Translations under genes and position numbers: made by a program
NCBI GenBank assembly: GCA_031394045.1
Contig: JANMWN010000127.1
Coordinates: 1-28,750, forward strand
Direction: 5' to 3'
DNA from: JANYIP01 sp031394045
GTDB lineage: Bacteria; Actinomycetota; Actinomycetes; Prado026
Length of the DNA: 28,750 nucleotides
The notes under the pieces: generated by a model
Databases searched by the model: none
Seen by the model: only the letters and a program-made list of their open reading frames with translations
What the model was told of the DNA's origin: nothing
In this document: positions 1-7,365 of the stretch, one piece after another
Numbering within the stretch: the stretch's first letter is position 1
Layout: each line of letters opens with the position of its first letter

Positions 1-2
1 TC

Positions 3-236
3 GACAGCTACCTGTACGGGTTCGCGATGCAGGAGCTCAACCTTCCGTTCCACACCCCGGAACAGACCGCCGCGATGGCGGTGACTTTCCTCGAGCAGTT
101 CCCGGTGACGGAGTTCCCGCACCTGGCCGAGCTGACGACAGAACACGTCATGCTTCCCGGCTACGACTACGGCGACGAGTTCGAGTTCGGGCTCGCCCTC
201 ATCCTCGACGGCCTCGAACGAGCCCGTACCGTCTGA
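3..236 (+). CDS. TetR/AcrR-type regulator, C-terminal fragment (runs off left edge)
   Basis: The reading frame is open from the left edge and ends at a TGA at 234-236, giving about 77 residues. The residues resemble the ligand-binding C-terminal domain of TetR repressors of the TetR_C (tetracycline-repressor-like) type: an amphipathic helix starting SYLYGFAMQEL, a region rich in acidic and aromatic residues, and a terminal helix with FEFGLALILDGLE, which is the usual dimerisation end of these proteins. The DNA-binding half lies outside the window, so the target cannot be judged. It converges on the activator gene that ends at 312. Family assignment is inferred from pattern only. Confidence 0.6.
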   Translation, partial: DSYLYGFAMQELNLPFHTPEQTAAMAVTFLEQFPVTEFPHLAELTTEHVMLPGYDYGDEFEFGLALILDGLERARTV

Positions 237-311
237 CCGGACGTGGCCTTGACGCCTCCGCAGTCACGTACGAGGCGGCGGTGCCGACCCCCGGGCTCCC
301 AGGCGCGCCCA

Positions 312-1859
312 TCAGCGACGCTCCTGGTTGTCGCGCGGGATCCGGATGCCGTACTGCGACAGCTTCCGGTATAGGGTCGCGCGGCTCATGCCGAGCTCCT
401 CGGCGGCGCGCGCCATCGTCGTCCCCGGCTGGGTCAGGACGCGCACCATCTCGTCCCGCTCGAACGCCCTGATTCGCGGGAGGTGGTGCGTCGCGTCGTA
501 CAGGACCTCGCTCGGCAGGTGCCGCACGTCGATCAGGTCGGTACGCCGGGCGGCGGCCGTGACGACACGTCGCAGCTGTTCGACGTTGCCCGGCCACGCG
601 TAACCGGTGAGGCCGTTCTTCGCGGCCGGACTGAGGTCCACCTCGCGCCCCCGAGCCAGCCGCGCCAGGTGGTGGGCGAGTGGCAGCACGTCCTCGGGGC
701 GGTCCCGTAGTGGTGGTATGTAGACGACCGTGTCAACGAGGGAGGCGAGCGGGGCCGGGATGTCCTCGAATCTCTGGGCGGTCATGGAGAAGGGCACAGC
801 CGCCGCGGCACCAACCGTCGCGGCCTGCTCCTTGCGGATCCGAAGCAGCAGGTCGCGTATCTGCTCCGCGACCCAGGTGGGGAGCGCGTCGACATCACGG
901 ACGACCACGGCTGTGTGCGGCTTGCCCAGCTCTGGGGTCCACAGCGACAGCCACGCGGCCGCGTCCTCCGGCGCCGGCGGGCTGGCCGCCAGGACGCGCT
1001 CCCGCGGCCGGGTCTGCCGCTCGGCCTGGGCGAGCAACGTGGTTCGGCCGGACCCTGATTCCCCGACCGCCGCAACCACGCTCCCGGCGAGCATCGCGGC
1101 CCGCGTCCGGTCCAACGCCTGCTCCCACGGAGCCGACAGTGGCTGGACGGTCCCAAGACCAGGCTCCAGGCGGATCGCGGCGACCCGGAACACCTCGCCC
1201 CGCGGTGCCGCCCGGGAGCTCCGGCCGCGCGACCGGGCGAGCATCAGGGCGGTGGTGTTCGCGGCAGCCGACTGGGCGAGCGCGAGCAGGAGGTCGCTGG
1301 ACTGTCGCGACCAGGTCGTGAAGTTGATGCTGCCCTCCAGCCGACCCATGAGCGGGTCCATCACCGGGACGGCCGCGCAGGTGTACGTGCACAGGCTGAG
1401 GACGTAGTGCTCCTCGGCGCGGACGAGCGTCGGGACGCGGTCGGCCAGTGCGAGCCCCAGGCCGTTCGTCCCGGCCTCCCGCTCCGAGTACGCGAAGCCG
1501 GGAGCGAGGTGTACGGCGTCCAGTGCGCGCAGCAGCGACTGGTCGCCGCAGAGCCGGTTCAGCACCACACCGTCGGCGTCGGTGAGCATCAGGCTGATCG
1601 GCTCGGCGGCGAGCGTCTTGTGCAGGCTGCGCAGCACCTCCTGGCCGCACTCGAAGAACAGCGACTCGGTGTCGAAGGAGCCGGTGAAGACGGGGTCGAC
1701 GTCTTCGAGCGGGACGCCGTAGTCCTGGCTGCGCCGCCAGGACGCCAGCAGCCGGTCGTCGCGCAGCTTGACCGGGGCCGACTGGTCCGCGTCGCGAGCC
1801 AGCTCAGCGCCAAAGCGCGCGTGAAGCGAGGCTCGCTCGGAAGGCTCGCCGGGCAGCAC
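312..1859 (-). CDS. AcoR/MimR-like GAF-AAA-Fis transcriptional activator
   Basis: A 515-residue transcription factor. Residues about 75-210 form a GAF-like sensor. Residues about 235-440 form an AAA+ domain with Walker A GESGSGRTT (266-274) and a degenerate Walker B region VVVRDVDALP. Residues about 475-507 form a Fis-type helix-turn-helix (MARAAEELGMSRATLYRKL). The GAFTGA loop that contacts sigma-54 is absent. That fits actinobacterial members of the family such as MimR, which act in lineages that lack sigma-54. The start is GTG at 1859 with GGAGGAGG upstream. It is divergent from the amidohydrolase operon at 2030, and two inverted repeats lie between them, so it probably controls that operon. 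The effector is unknown; relatives respond to ketones, alcohols or acetoin. Confidence 0.88.
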   Translation of the reverse strand: MLPGEPSERASLHARFGAELARDADQSAPVKLRDDRLLASWRRSQDYGVPLEDVDPVFTGSFDTESLFFECGQEVLRSLHKTLAAEPISLMLTDADGVVLNRLCGDQSLLRALDAVHLAPGFAYSEREAGTNGLGLALADRVPTLVRAEEHYVLSLCTYTCAAVPVMDPLMGRLEGSINFTTWSRQSSDLLLALAQSAAANTTALMLARSRGRSSRAAPRGEVFRVAAIRLEPGLGTVQPLSAPWEQALDRTRAAMLAGSVVAAVGESGSGRTTLLAQAERQTRPRERVLAASPPAPEDAAAWLSLWTPELGKPHTAVVVRDVDALPTWVAEQIRDLLLRIRKEQAATVGAAAAVPFSMTAQRFEDIPAPLASLVDTVVYIPPLRDRPEDVLPLAHHLARLARGREVDLSPAAKNGLTGYAWPGNVEQLRRVVTAAARRTDLIDVRHLPSEVLYDATHHLPRIRAFERDEMVRVLTQPGTTMARAAEELGMSRATLYRKLSQYGIRIPRDNQERR

Positions 1860-1930
1860 GAGTCGGCACCTCCTCCACGCCGAGGTTTTCGCCAGGATAT
1901 AGCCGATGAGGCGCCCGCACGGGCGGGGCT

Positions 1931-1945
1931 GTCTCAGATTGAGAC
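1931..1945. promoter_or_regulatory. Perfect inverted repeat, candidate activator-binding site
   Basis: GTCTCA-GAT-TGAGAC is a perfect 6-bp inverted repeat with a 3-base centre. It lies about 85-100 bases upstream of the amidohydrolase start and about 72 bases upstream of the divergent activator start. The position and symmetry suit an upstream activating site for the Fis-type HTH activator. The binding partner is inferred, not shown. Confidence 0.5.
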
Positions 1946-1992
1946 CTCGGTGGGGGTCGTCGAGACCCAGTCCGCCTCTACCTTCGCCTCAT

Positions 1993-2011
1993 CCCGTGAC
2001 ACGGGTCACGG
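1993..2011. promoter_or_regulatory. Overlapping palindromes next to the operon start
   Basis: CCCGTG-A-CACGGG is a perfect palindrome (1993-2005). It overlaps CCGTGA-N6-TCACGG (1994-1999 and 2006-2011). Another TCACGG copy lies at 2021-2026, between the GGAGGAGG ribosome binding site and the ATG at 2030. Being so close to the start, this could be a repressor operator or part of an mRNA leader hairpin. Function is inferred. Confidence 0.35.
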
Positions 2012-2029
2012 TGGAGGAGGTCACGGAGC

Positions 2030-3052
2030 ATGTACACCACGGACGGGGAGAGCTACTTCGTCGTCGACGCGCACATCGCGCTGTGGGACGCGCGACCCGA
2101 GAACCAGCGGAACGTGCACGGCAAGCAGTTCATCGACTGTTTCTACGACTACCACCGCAACCTCTCCCCCGAGCACGCCGTGTGGACCTACGAGGAGTAC
2201 CTCTACCAGGGCGGCGACCGCCTCATGAGGGACCTCTTCGAGGACGGCTATGTCGACCACGCGATCTTCCAGCCGGCCTACCTCGGCGAGTTCTACCACC
2301 GCGGGTTCGGCCAGACCGAGGAGGCGTTCGGGCTCGCGTCCCGGAACCCCGACAAGCTGACCTACAACCACAGCTTCGACCCCCGCAACGGCGAAGCAGG
2401 TCTCGACCAGCTGCGCGCAGACGCCGAGCGCTTCGGCCTCAAGGGCGTCAAGCTGTACACCGCCGAGTGGCTCGGCGGGTCCCGCGGCTGGCGACTCGAC
2501 GACCCGTGGGCGTACCGGTACTTCGAGGTGTGCCGCGAGATCGGGATCACCAACATCCACGTGCACAAGGGCCCGACCATCCGACCGCTGGACCGGGATG
2601 CGTTCGACGTCGCCGACGTCGACCACGTCGCGACGGACTTCACCGACCTGAACTTCGTCGTCGAGCACTGCGGCCTCCCCCGTCTCGAGGACTTCTGCTG
2701 GATCGCCACCCAGGAACCGAACGTCCACGGTGGTCTGGCCGTGGCGATGCCGTTCATCCACACGCGGCCGCGCTACTTCGCTCAGATCCTGGGCGAGCTC
2801 CTCTACTGGATCGGCGAGGACCGGATCCAGTTCTCCTCCGACTACGCCCTGTGGACGCCCAAGTGGCTGGTAGAGGCCTTCGTCAACTTCCAGATCCCCG
2901 AGGACATGGTCGAGTACGCCCCGATCACCACGGCGCAGAAGAAGAAGATCCTCGGCCTCAACGCCGCGAAGATGTACGGCCTCGACGTTCCGGTCGAGCT
3001 GAGGCTGCCGGACCCCGCCGACCAGGCACCCGACCAGCTCGTCACCGCCTGA
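2030..3052 (+). CDS. Amidohydrolase-family metal-dependent hydrolase (COG2159 type)
   Basis: A 340-residue protein of the amidohydrolase 2 (ACMSD/decarboxylase-like) superfamily. Visible features are an N-terminal VVDAHIALWD segment in place of the usual HxH strand, later His residues in VHKGPTI, VVEHCGLPR and FIHTRP, and a C-terminal FSSDYALWTPKW with the conserved Asp position. A strong GGAGGAGG site precedes ATG 2030. Proteins of this type are routinely encoded beside propane-type binuclear-iron monooxygenases, where their exact role is unclear. The next gene starts 1 base after its stop, so it is the first gene of an operon. The N-terminal HxH is altered (DAHIAL), so metal binding and catalysis may differ from classical members. 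Confidence 0.82.
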   Translation: MYTTDGESYFVVDAHIALWDARPENQRNVHGKQFIDCFYDYHRNLSPEHAVWTYEEYLYQGGDRLMRDLFEDGYVDHAIFQPAYLGEFYHRGFGQTEEAFGLASRNPDKLTYNHSFDPRNGEAGLDQLRADAERFGLKGVKLYTAEWLGGSRGWRLDDPWAYRYFEVCREIGITNIHVHKGPTIRPLDRDAFDVADVDHVATDFTDLNFVVEHCGLPRLEDFCWIATQEPNVHGGLAVAMPFIHTRPRYFAQILGELLYWIGEDRIQFSSDYALWTPKWLVEAFVNFQIPEDMVEYAPITTAQKKKILGLNAAKMYGLDVPVELRLPDPADQAPDQLVTA

Positions 3053-3053
3053 G

Positions 3054-3788
3054 ATGTCGACCCCGGCACTCGCCCCGTCCCGCGAGGACGTCCTGGCCGA
3101 GCAGGCGTTCGCTGCTCTGTCCGTGGTCCTCGACCCCGAGCTGGACGAACCTGTCACGGATCTCGGGTTCGTCCGCTCGCTGGTCGTCGTACGCGGAACC
3201 GCCGGCGCCGACGTCGAGCTGCACCTGCGACTGCCTACGTCCTTCTGCTCGCCCAACTTCGCCTACCTCATGGTGTCGGACGCGAAGGACGTACTGACCG
3301 CACTGCCATGGACCGGACGGGTGGTCGTCGAGCTCGACGACCACCACGACTCCAGCCTGATCAACGCGGGGCTGGCGGCGGAAGCAGGGTTCCGCGGTAC
3401 GTTCGGCGACGAGGCCGAGGGCGACGACCTCGAGGAACTTCGCATGACGTTCCGGCGCAAGGCGCACACTGCGGCGGCCGAGCGCTGCCTGACCGCGCTG
3501 CTGCGGGCCGAACAGGACCGGACGGTCGAGAGCCTCGGCGACGTCATGGTCGCCGACCTGCCCGACGACCGGCTGACCGAATCCCTGCTGCGTCGTCGTG
3601 ACGCTCTGGGGCTGCCGCGGCGACCGGACGCCCTCGTGCTCGTCGACCACGAGGGCCGGGGGTACGCCGCGGCGGACGTGCCGCTCGCGCTGCGGCGGGC
3701 CCGGTCCACCCGGATCTCCATCGACGGCAACGCGCACTTCTGCCGCAGCCTGCTACGCACCCGCTACCCCGAGGAGCGTCTGACATGA
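3054..3788 (+). CDS. DUF59/MIP18-type Fe-S assembly-like protein with C-terminal extension
   Basis: 244 residues. About the first 90 match the DUF59 (PaaD/SufT/MIP18) fold: VLDPELDEPVTDLGFV is the family signature, followed by a beta strand of alternating hydrophobics and LPTSFCSPNFAYLM with the conserved reactive Cys. Family members help load Fe-S or other metal centres. The remaining 150 residues form an extension with no motif I recognise. It starts 1 base after the amidohydrolase stop and overlaps the dehydrogenase start by 4 bases (ATGA), so translation is coupled. In propane-type monooxygenase loci a similar protein sits between amidohydrolase and dehydrogenase. A maturation role here is inference. 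Confidence 0.8.
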   Translation: MSTPALAPSREDVLAEQAFAALSVVLDPELDEPVTDLGFVRSLVVVRGTAGADVELHLRLPTSFCSPNFAYLMVSDAKDVLTALPWTGRVVVELDDHHDSSLINAGLAAEAGFRGTFGDEAEGDDLEELRMTFRRKAHTAAAERCLTALLRAEQDRTVESLGDVMVADLPDDRLTESLLRRRDALGLPRRPDALVLVDHEGRGYAAADVPLALRRARSTRISIDGNAHFCRSLLRTRYPEERLT

Positions 3789-4819
3789 GCACCATGCGAG
3801 CCGTCCGGGTCGTCGGCTACCACCAGGTCCTTGAGATGACCGAGCTCGCGGTCCCGGAGCCCGAGGGTCCGCTCGACGTCGTCGTCCGGATCGGAGGCGC
3901 CGGTGTCTGCCGCACCGACCTGCACATCCTTGAGGGTCAGTGGGCCGAGAAGACCGGAGTCGCGCTGCCGTACACGATCGGCCACGAGAACGCCGGCTGG
4001 GTGCACGCGGTCGGCTCGGCGGTCACGAACGTCGCCGAAGGCGACAAGGTCATCGTCCATCCACTCATCACCTGTGGGTTCTGCCGGGCCTGTCGTAGTG
4101 GCGACGACGTGCACTGCGAGGCGAGTGCCTTCCCGGGCATCGACACCAACGGCGGGTATGCCGAGTACCTGCGGACGTCGGCCCGCAGCGTCGTACGCAT
4201 CGACGACTCCCTTGAGCCCTCCGACGTGGCAGCGCTTGCCGACGCGGGCCTGACCGCGTACCACGCCGCGGCGAAGGCGGCTCGTCGGCTCGGGCCGCGG
4301 GACCGCTGCGTCGTCATTGGAGCCGGTGGCCTCGGTCACATCGGCATCCAGGTCCTCAAAGCGCTGACCGCGGCCGAGCTGATCGTCGTCGATCGCAATC
4401 CGGACGCCATCAAGCTCGCACTGTCCATCGGCGCCGACCACGGTGTGGTTGCCGAGGGCGGGCAGGTCAACGAGGTCCTCGACCTCACCGGCGGGGTGGG
4501 CGCCGAGGTCGTCGTCGACTTCGTCGGCGAGGGGGGAAGCACCCGCGAGGGGCTGCGCATGCTGCGCCGGAGCGGCGACTACCACGTCGTGGGCTACGGC
4601 GAGAACGTCGACGTCCCGTCCATCGACATCATCTCCACCGAGATCAACATCATCGGCAACCTGGTCGGCTCATACAACGACCTGTGCGACCTGATGGTGC
4701 TCGCCGCCCGCGGATCGGTGACGCTGCACACCGTGAAGTACCCGCTGGACGACTTCCAGAAGGCCATCGACGACCTCGACGCGGGACGGGTTCGCGGGCG
4801 CGCGATCCTCGTACCCTGA
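3785..4819 (+). CDS. Zinc-dependent NAD-type alcohol dehydrogenase (MDR family)
   Basis: 344 residues, the normal length for the medium-chain family. Catalytic zinc ligands are Cys42 in GVCRTDLH and His67-Glu68 in GHENAGWV. The structural zinc site is Cys97, Cys100, Cys103 and Cys111. The Rossmann motif GAGGLG is at 179-184, and the acidic residue after the second strand (VVDRN, Asp203) favours NAD over NADP. The overall pattern resembles actinobacterial secondary alcohol dehydrogenases such as Rhodococcus ADH-A. It is the third gene of the operon and overlaps the DUF59 gene by 4 bases. It likely oxidises a secondary or primary alcohol formed in the same pathway; the substrate cannot be read from the sequence. 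Confidence 0.92.
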   Translation: MSTMRAVRVVGYHQVLEMTELAVPEPEGPLDVVVRIGGAGVCRTDLHILEGQWAEKTGVALPYTIGHENAGWVHAVGSAVTNVAEGDKVIVHPLITCGFCRACRSGDDVHCEASAFPGIDTNGGYAEYLRTSARSVVRIDDSLEPSDVAALADAGLTAYHAAAKAARRLGPRDRCVVIGAGGLGHIGIQVLKALTAAELIVVDRNPDAIKLALSIGADHGVVAEGGQVNEVLDLTGGVGAEVVVDFVGEGGSTREGLRMLRRSGDYHVVGYGENVDVPSIDIISTEINIIGNLVGSYNDLCDLMVLAARGSVTLHTVKYPLDDFQKAIDDLDAGRVRGRAILVP

Positions 4820-4850
4820 GCCTGCCCACTGCCGAGAACTGGGAGAACCG

Positions 4851-5183
4851 TTGATCTTCATCACCGCCAAGTTCCGCGTACGCCCCGAGCACGCCGGCGA
4901 CTGGCCCGCCATCACTCGGTCGTTCACCGAGGCGACCCGGGCCGAGCCCGGCTGCCTCTGGTACGACTGGTCGCGCAGCCTCGACGACCCGACGGAGTAC
5001 GTCCTGGTCGAGGCGTTCGCCGACGACGCGGCCGCGGTTCAACACGTCACCGGCGATCACTTCAAGACGGCTCAGAAGGAGCTGCCGCCCTACCTGGTCG
5101 AGACGCCTCGCATCATCAACTTCACCGTCCCGGGCACGGACTGGTCGGAGCTCGGGGAGCTCGCGGTCGTCAGAAGTACGTAA
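4851..5183 (+). CDS. ABM-domain (YgiN-type) monooxygenase-like protein
   Basis: A 110-residue single-domain protein of the antibiotic-biosynthesis-monooxygenase fold: an N-terminal strand MIFITAKFRVRPEH, then WYDWSRSLDDPTEYVLVEAFAD and HVTGDHFKTAQKELPPYL, the classic dimeric alpha-beta barrel order. Relatives include quinol monooxygenase YgiN and heme or polyketide oxygenases, and many have only accessory roles. The start is TTG at 4851, with GGGAG at about 4841. It lies 31 bases after the dehydrogenase and is probably cotranscribed with it. Function in this pathway is unknown. Confidence 0.82.
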   Translation: MIFITAKFRVRPEHAGDWPAITRSFTEATRAEPGCLWYDWSRSLDDPTEYVLVEAFADDAAAVQHVTGDHFKTAQKELPPYLVETPRIINFTVPGTDWSELGELAVVRST

Positions 5184-5262
5184 GGCCGACGACGTCGACG
5201 GGACGGCCTCCGCGTGGTTACCTCGGCTGACCACACGTCCGTCAGATCAGGGGAGTGCCGGC

Positions 5263-6018
5263 ATGCTTCCGCCATCCGTACAGTCATTCATCGACGCCGA
5301 GATCGCGGCCAACGGAACTGACTACTCCGACCTGCGCGCAGTCTTCCTGAACGGGTCGCTCAAGCGGTCGCCTGAGACCAGCCACACCGACGCGCTCATT
5401 GACATCAGCGCGCACATCCTGACTGGCGTCGGTGCTCGGGTCGACGTCGTACGTACCGTCGACCACGTCATCCCACCGGGCGTCTACCCGGACATGCGCG
5501 ACAGGGGGTGGCGGGTTGACGACTTTCCCGACATCTATCGGGAGCTGATCCAGCCGGCGCACATCCTCGTCCTGGCGACCCCGATCTGGCTCGGCGACCA
5601 GTCGTCCATGACGCGGCTCATCATCGAACGCCTGTATGGCTGGTCCAGCAACCTGAACGAGTCGGGGCAATGGTCCTACTACGGCAAGACCGGCGGGGTG
5701 CTGATCACCGGCAACGAGGATGGCGGCAAGCACTGTGCTGCGCAGATGCTCTACGCCCTGTCGCACATCGGGTTCAGCATCCCGCCGCAGGCAGACGCGT
5801 ACTGGGTGGGCGAGGCAGGCCCCGGGCCCTCGTACCTGGACGACAACCAAGGCGCCCGGAACCACTGGACCACGCGCAACACCGTCTTCGCGACGTGGAA
5901 CCTCCTGCACTGCGCGCGTCGGCTCGTCGACGGCGGAGGGGTGCCGGCGCACGGGAACCGCACCACCAACTGGGACCTTTCCGACCCGGAGCACCCCAAC
6001 CCGGAGTACCGCGCCTGA
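5263..6018 (+). CDS. Flavodoxin-fold NAD(P)H-dependent FMN reductase-like protein
   Basis: 251 residues. The strand AVFLNGSLKRSPETSHTDAL carries the FMN-phosphate loop of FMN_red flavoproteins. It is followed by ILVLATPIWLGDQSSMTRLIIERL (flavin-contact loop) and GGVLITGNEDGGKHCAAQML (third flavin loop). About 25 residues precede the first strand, which is longer than usual. A GGGGAG-like site lies upstream of ATG 5263. It follows the ABM gene after 79 bases and ends the operon; the next gene converges. It may supply reduced flavin to an oxygenase or act as a quinone or nitro reductase. Confidence 0.82.
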   Translation: MLPPSVQSFIDAEIAANGTDYSDLRAVFLNGSLKRSPETSHTDALIDISAHILTGVGARVDVVRTVDHVIPPGVYPDMRDRGWRVDDFPDIYRELIQPAHILVLATPIWLGDQSSMTRLIIERLYGWSSNLNESGQWSYYGKTGGVLITGNEDGGKHCAAQMLYALSHIGFSIPPQADAYWVGEAGPGPSYLDDNQGARNHWTTRNTVFATWNLLHCARRLVDGGGVPAHGNRTTNWDLSDPEHPNPEYRA

Positions 6019-6099
6019 ACGGTCCTTCTCGTCAACTGACTCAGCTGGCACGCCGACGAGCCGCGAGGACAGCCAGATCTGCGATCTGGTACGCCAAGC

Positions 6100-7365
6100 T
6101 CAGAAGGGCTCGACCCGGGGTGGCTCGCGCAGCACGTCGGCCACCACGGCACGCGCTGCCTTCAGGTCCTTGCCGGTGATCGAGACCTCGCCCAGCAGCG
6201 TCGCGAAGACCGCCTCTGGCCCCTCCACGGCATCCCCCACCTCGACGTCGAGGTCGATCGCCGGCCGGCTTCCGTCTGCGCGCGGGCGGTCATCGATGGG
6301 CAGCGAGACGAGGCGACCCGTGTTCGGCGCGTAGAGCAGGCTGTTGATCACGGTGCACAGCGGCTTGCGGCTCGGGGTGATCGCCGGCGGCAGGTCGAGG
6401 CAAGCGCGCAGGTGCGCCCCGATCAGGTCGACGTCCCAGACGGTGCGGACGTACTCATGGATCCGTCCACCGCCCATCCGTGCGTTCACCTCGACGATGC
6501 GGGGTCCGCGACTGGTCGACTTCGCCTCGATGTGCAGGACGCCGCGAGTCAGGCCGAAGGCCTGCGCAGTGCGCACGCACAGGTCGACGAGGCGTGCGAC
6601 CGCCTTGCGATCGTGGTCCGGCGGACAGTGCAGGCCGGTCTCCTGGAACGAGGGCTCCGCGGTGGGCCAGTTCTGCGACACGCTCGAGAACACGCAGTTC
6701 CCCTGGTGCATGACCAGATCGACGTCGAACTCGACCCCGTCGAGGTACTCCTCGACGATGAGGTCGTTGCCCGCGCGGAAGATCCCGTCGTGCTCTGGAG
6801 TCACCACGCTACGGACCAGCGAGTAGATCCGGGGAAGCTCCTCGATGGAGTCCACCTTCACGCAGCCCATCGCGCTCGCGCCGAACTCCGGCTTCACGAC
6901 GGCTGGGAACTTGACGTACGGGGCGGCCGCGAACAGCTCGTCGAGCGAGCGGACCCGTCGGGCGCGGGGCGAGGGCAGACCGAGCTTCTCGGAGAGCTCG
7001 CGGGTGCGTACCTTGCTGCGCGCGGCGTCGACCGACTCGACCGGGTTGCCTGGCAGACCCAGCGCGGTCGCGACACGGGCGCACACGTCGATGCTGTTCT
7101 CCCAGAAGGTCAGTACTCCGTCCGGTCGGACGCCCGCAGCCGCGAGGGCGTCCAGCACGGCCTTCGCGTCCTGGTCGGGATCTCCGACGATGGGAGCGGC
7201 GAGCCACGCGGTCGCGATGCCCTCCTCGACGAGAAGCTCCGACCAGTGCCCGGGCTCGTCCACGATGACGAGCCGAGCGCCGAGCTCGGCCATCCGGGCG
7301 TGGATCTTCCGCTTGCCCTCATAGCCCGCGCCGACAACGACGACCAGAGCACCCTCGACGCTCAT
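6100..7365 (-). CDS. ATP-grasp ligase, carnosine-synthase-like
   Basis: 421 residues. An N-terminal nucleotide-binding-like region (VVVVGAGYEGKRK) is followed by the ATP-grasp core: FPAVVKPEFGASAMGCVKV (lysine and glycine loop), VEEYLDGVEFDVDLVM and, at the catalytic metal site, ILHIEAK...IVEVNARMGGGRI. The stretch SSVSQNWPTAEPSFQETGLHCP and the order of motifs resemble carnosine synthase (CARNS1) and related amino-acid ligases (ATP-grasp type 4). The reaction expected from the family is ATP-dependent joining of a carboxylate to an amino acid or amine. It overlaps the transporter start by 4 bases (7362-7365), so the two are coupled: the ligase product or substrate may be what the transporter moves. 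The substrate is unknown. Confidence 0.85.
   Translation of the reverse strand: MSVEGALVVVVGAGYEGKRKIHARMAELGARLVIVDEPGHWSELLVEEGIATAWLAAPIVGDPDQDAKAVLDALAAAGVRPDGVLTFWENSIDVCARVATALGLPGNPVESVDAARSKVRTRELSEKLGLPSPRARRVRSLDELFAAAPYVKFPAVVKPEFGASAMGCVKVDSIEELPRIYSLVRSVVTPEHDGIFRAGNDLIVEEYLDGVEFDVDLVMHQGNCVFSSVSQNWPTAEPSFQETGLHCPPDHDRKAVARLVDLCVRTAQAFGLTRGVLHIEAKSTSRGPRIVEVNARMGGGRIHEYVRTVWDVDLIGAHLRACLDLPPAITPSRKPLCTVINSLLYAPNTGRLVSLPIDDRPRADGSRPAIDLDVEVGDAVEGPEAVFATLLGEVSITGKDLKAARAVVADVLREPPRVEPF

Noticed and set aside
238..311. Stem CGCCTC...GAGGCG between the TetR and activator genes
   Set aside because: Only 6 bp with a 13-base loop and no T run, expected by chance at this GC content.
2021..3256. 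Long minus-strand frame (411 codons) opposite the amidohydrolase
   Set aside because: It mirrors the amidohydrolase and DUF59 genes codon for codon and is a GC-rich antisense shadow with no family motif.
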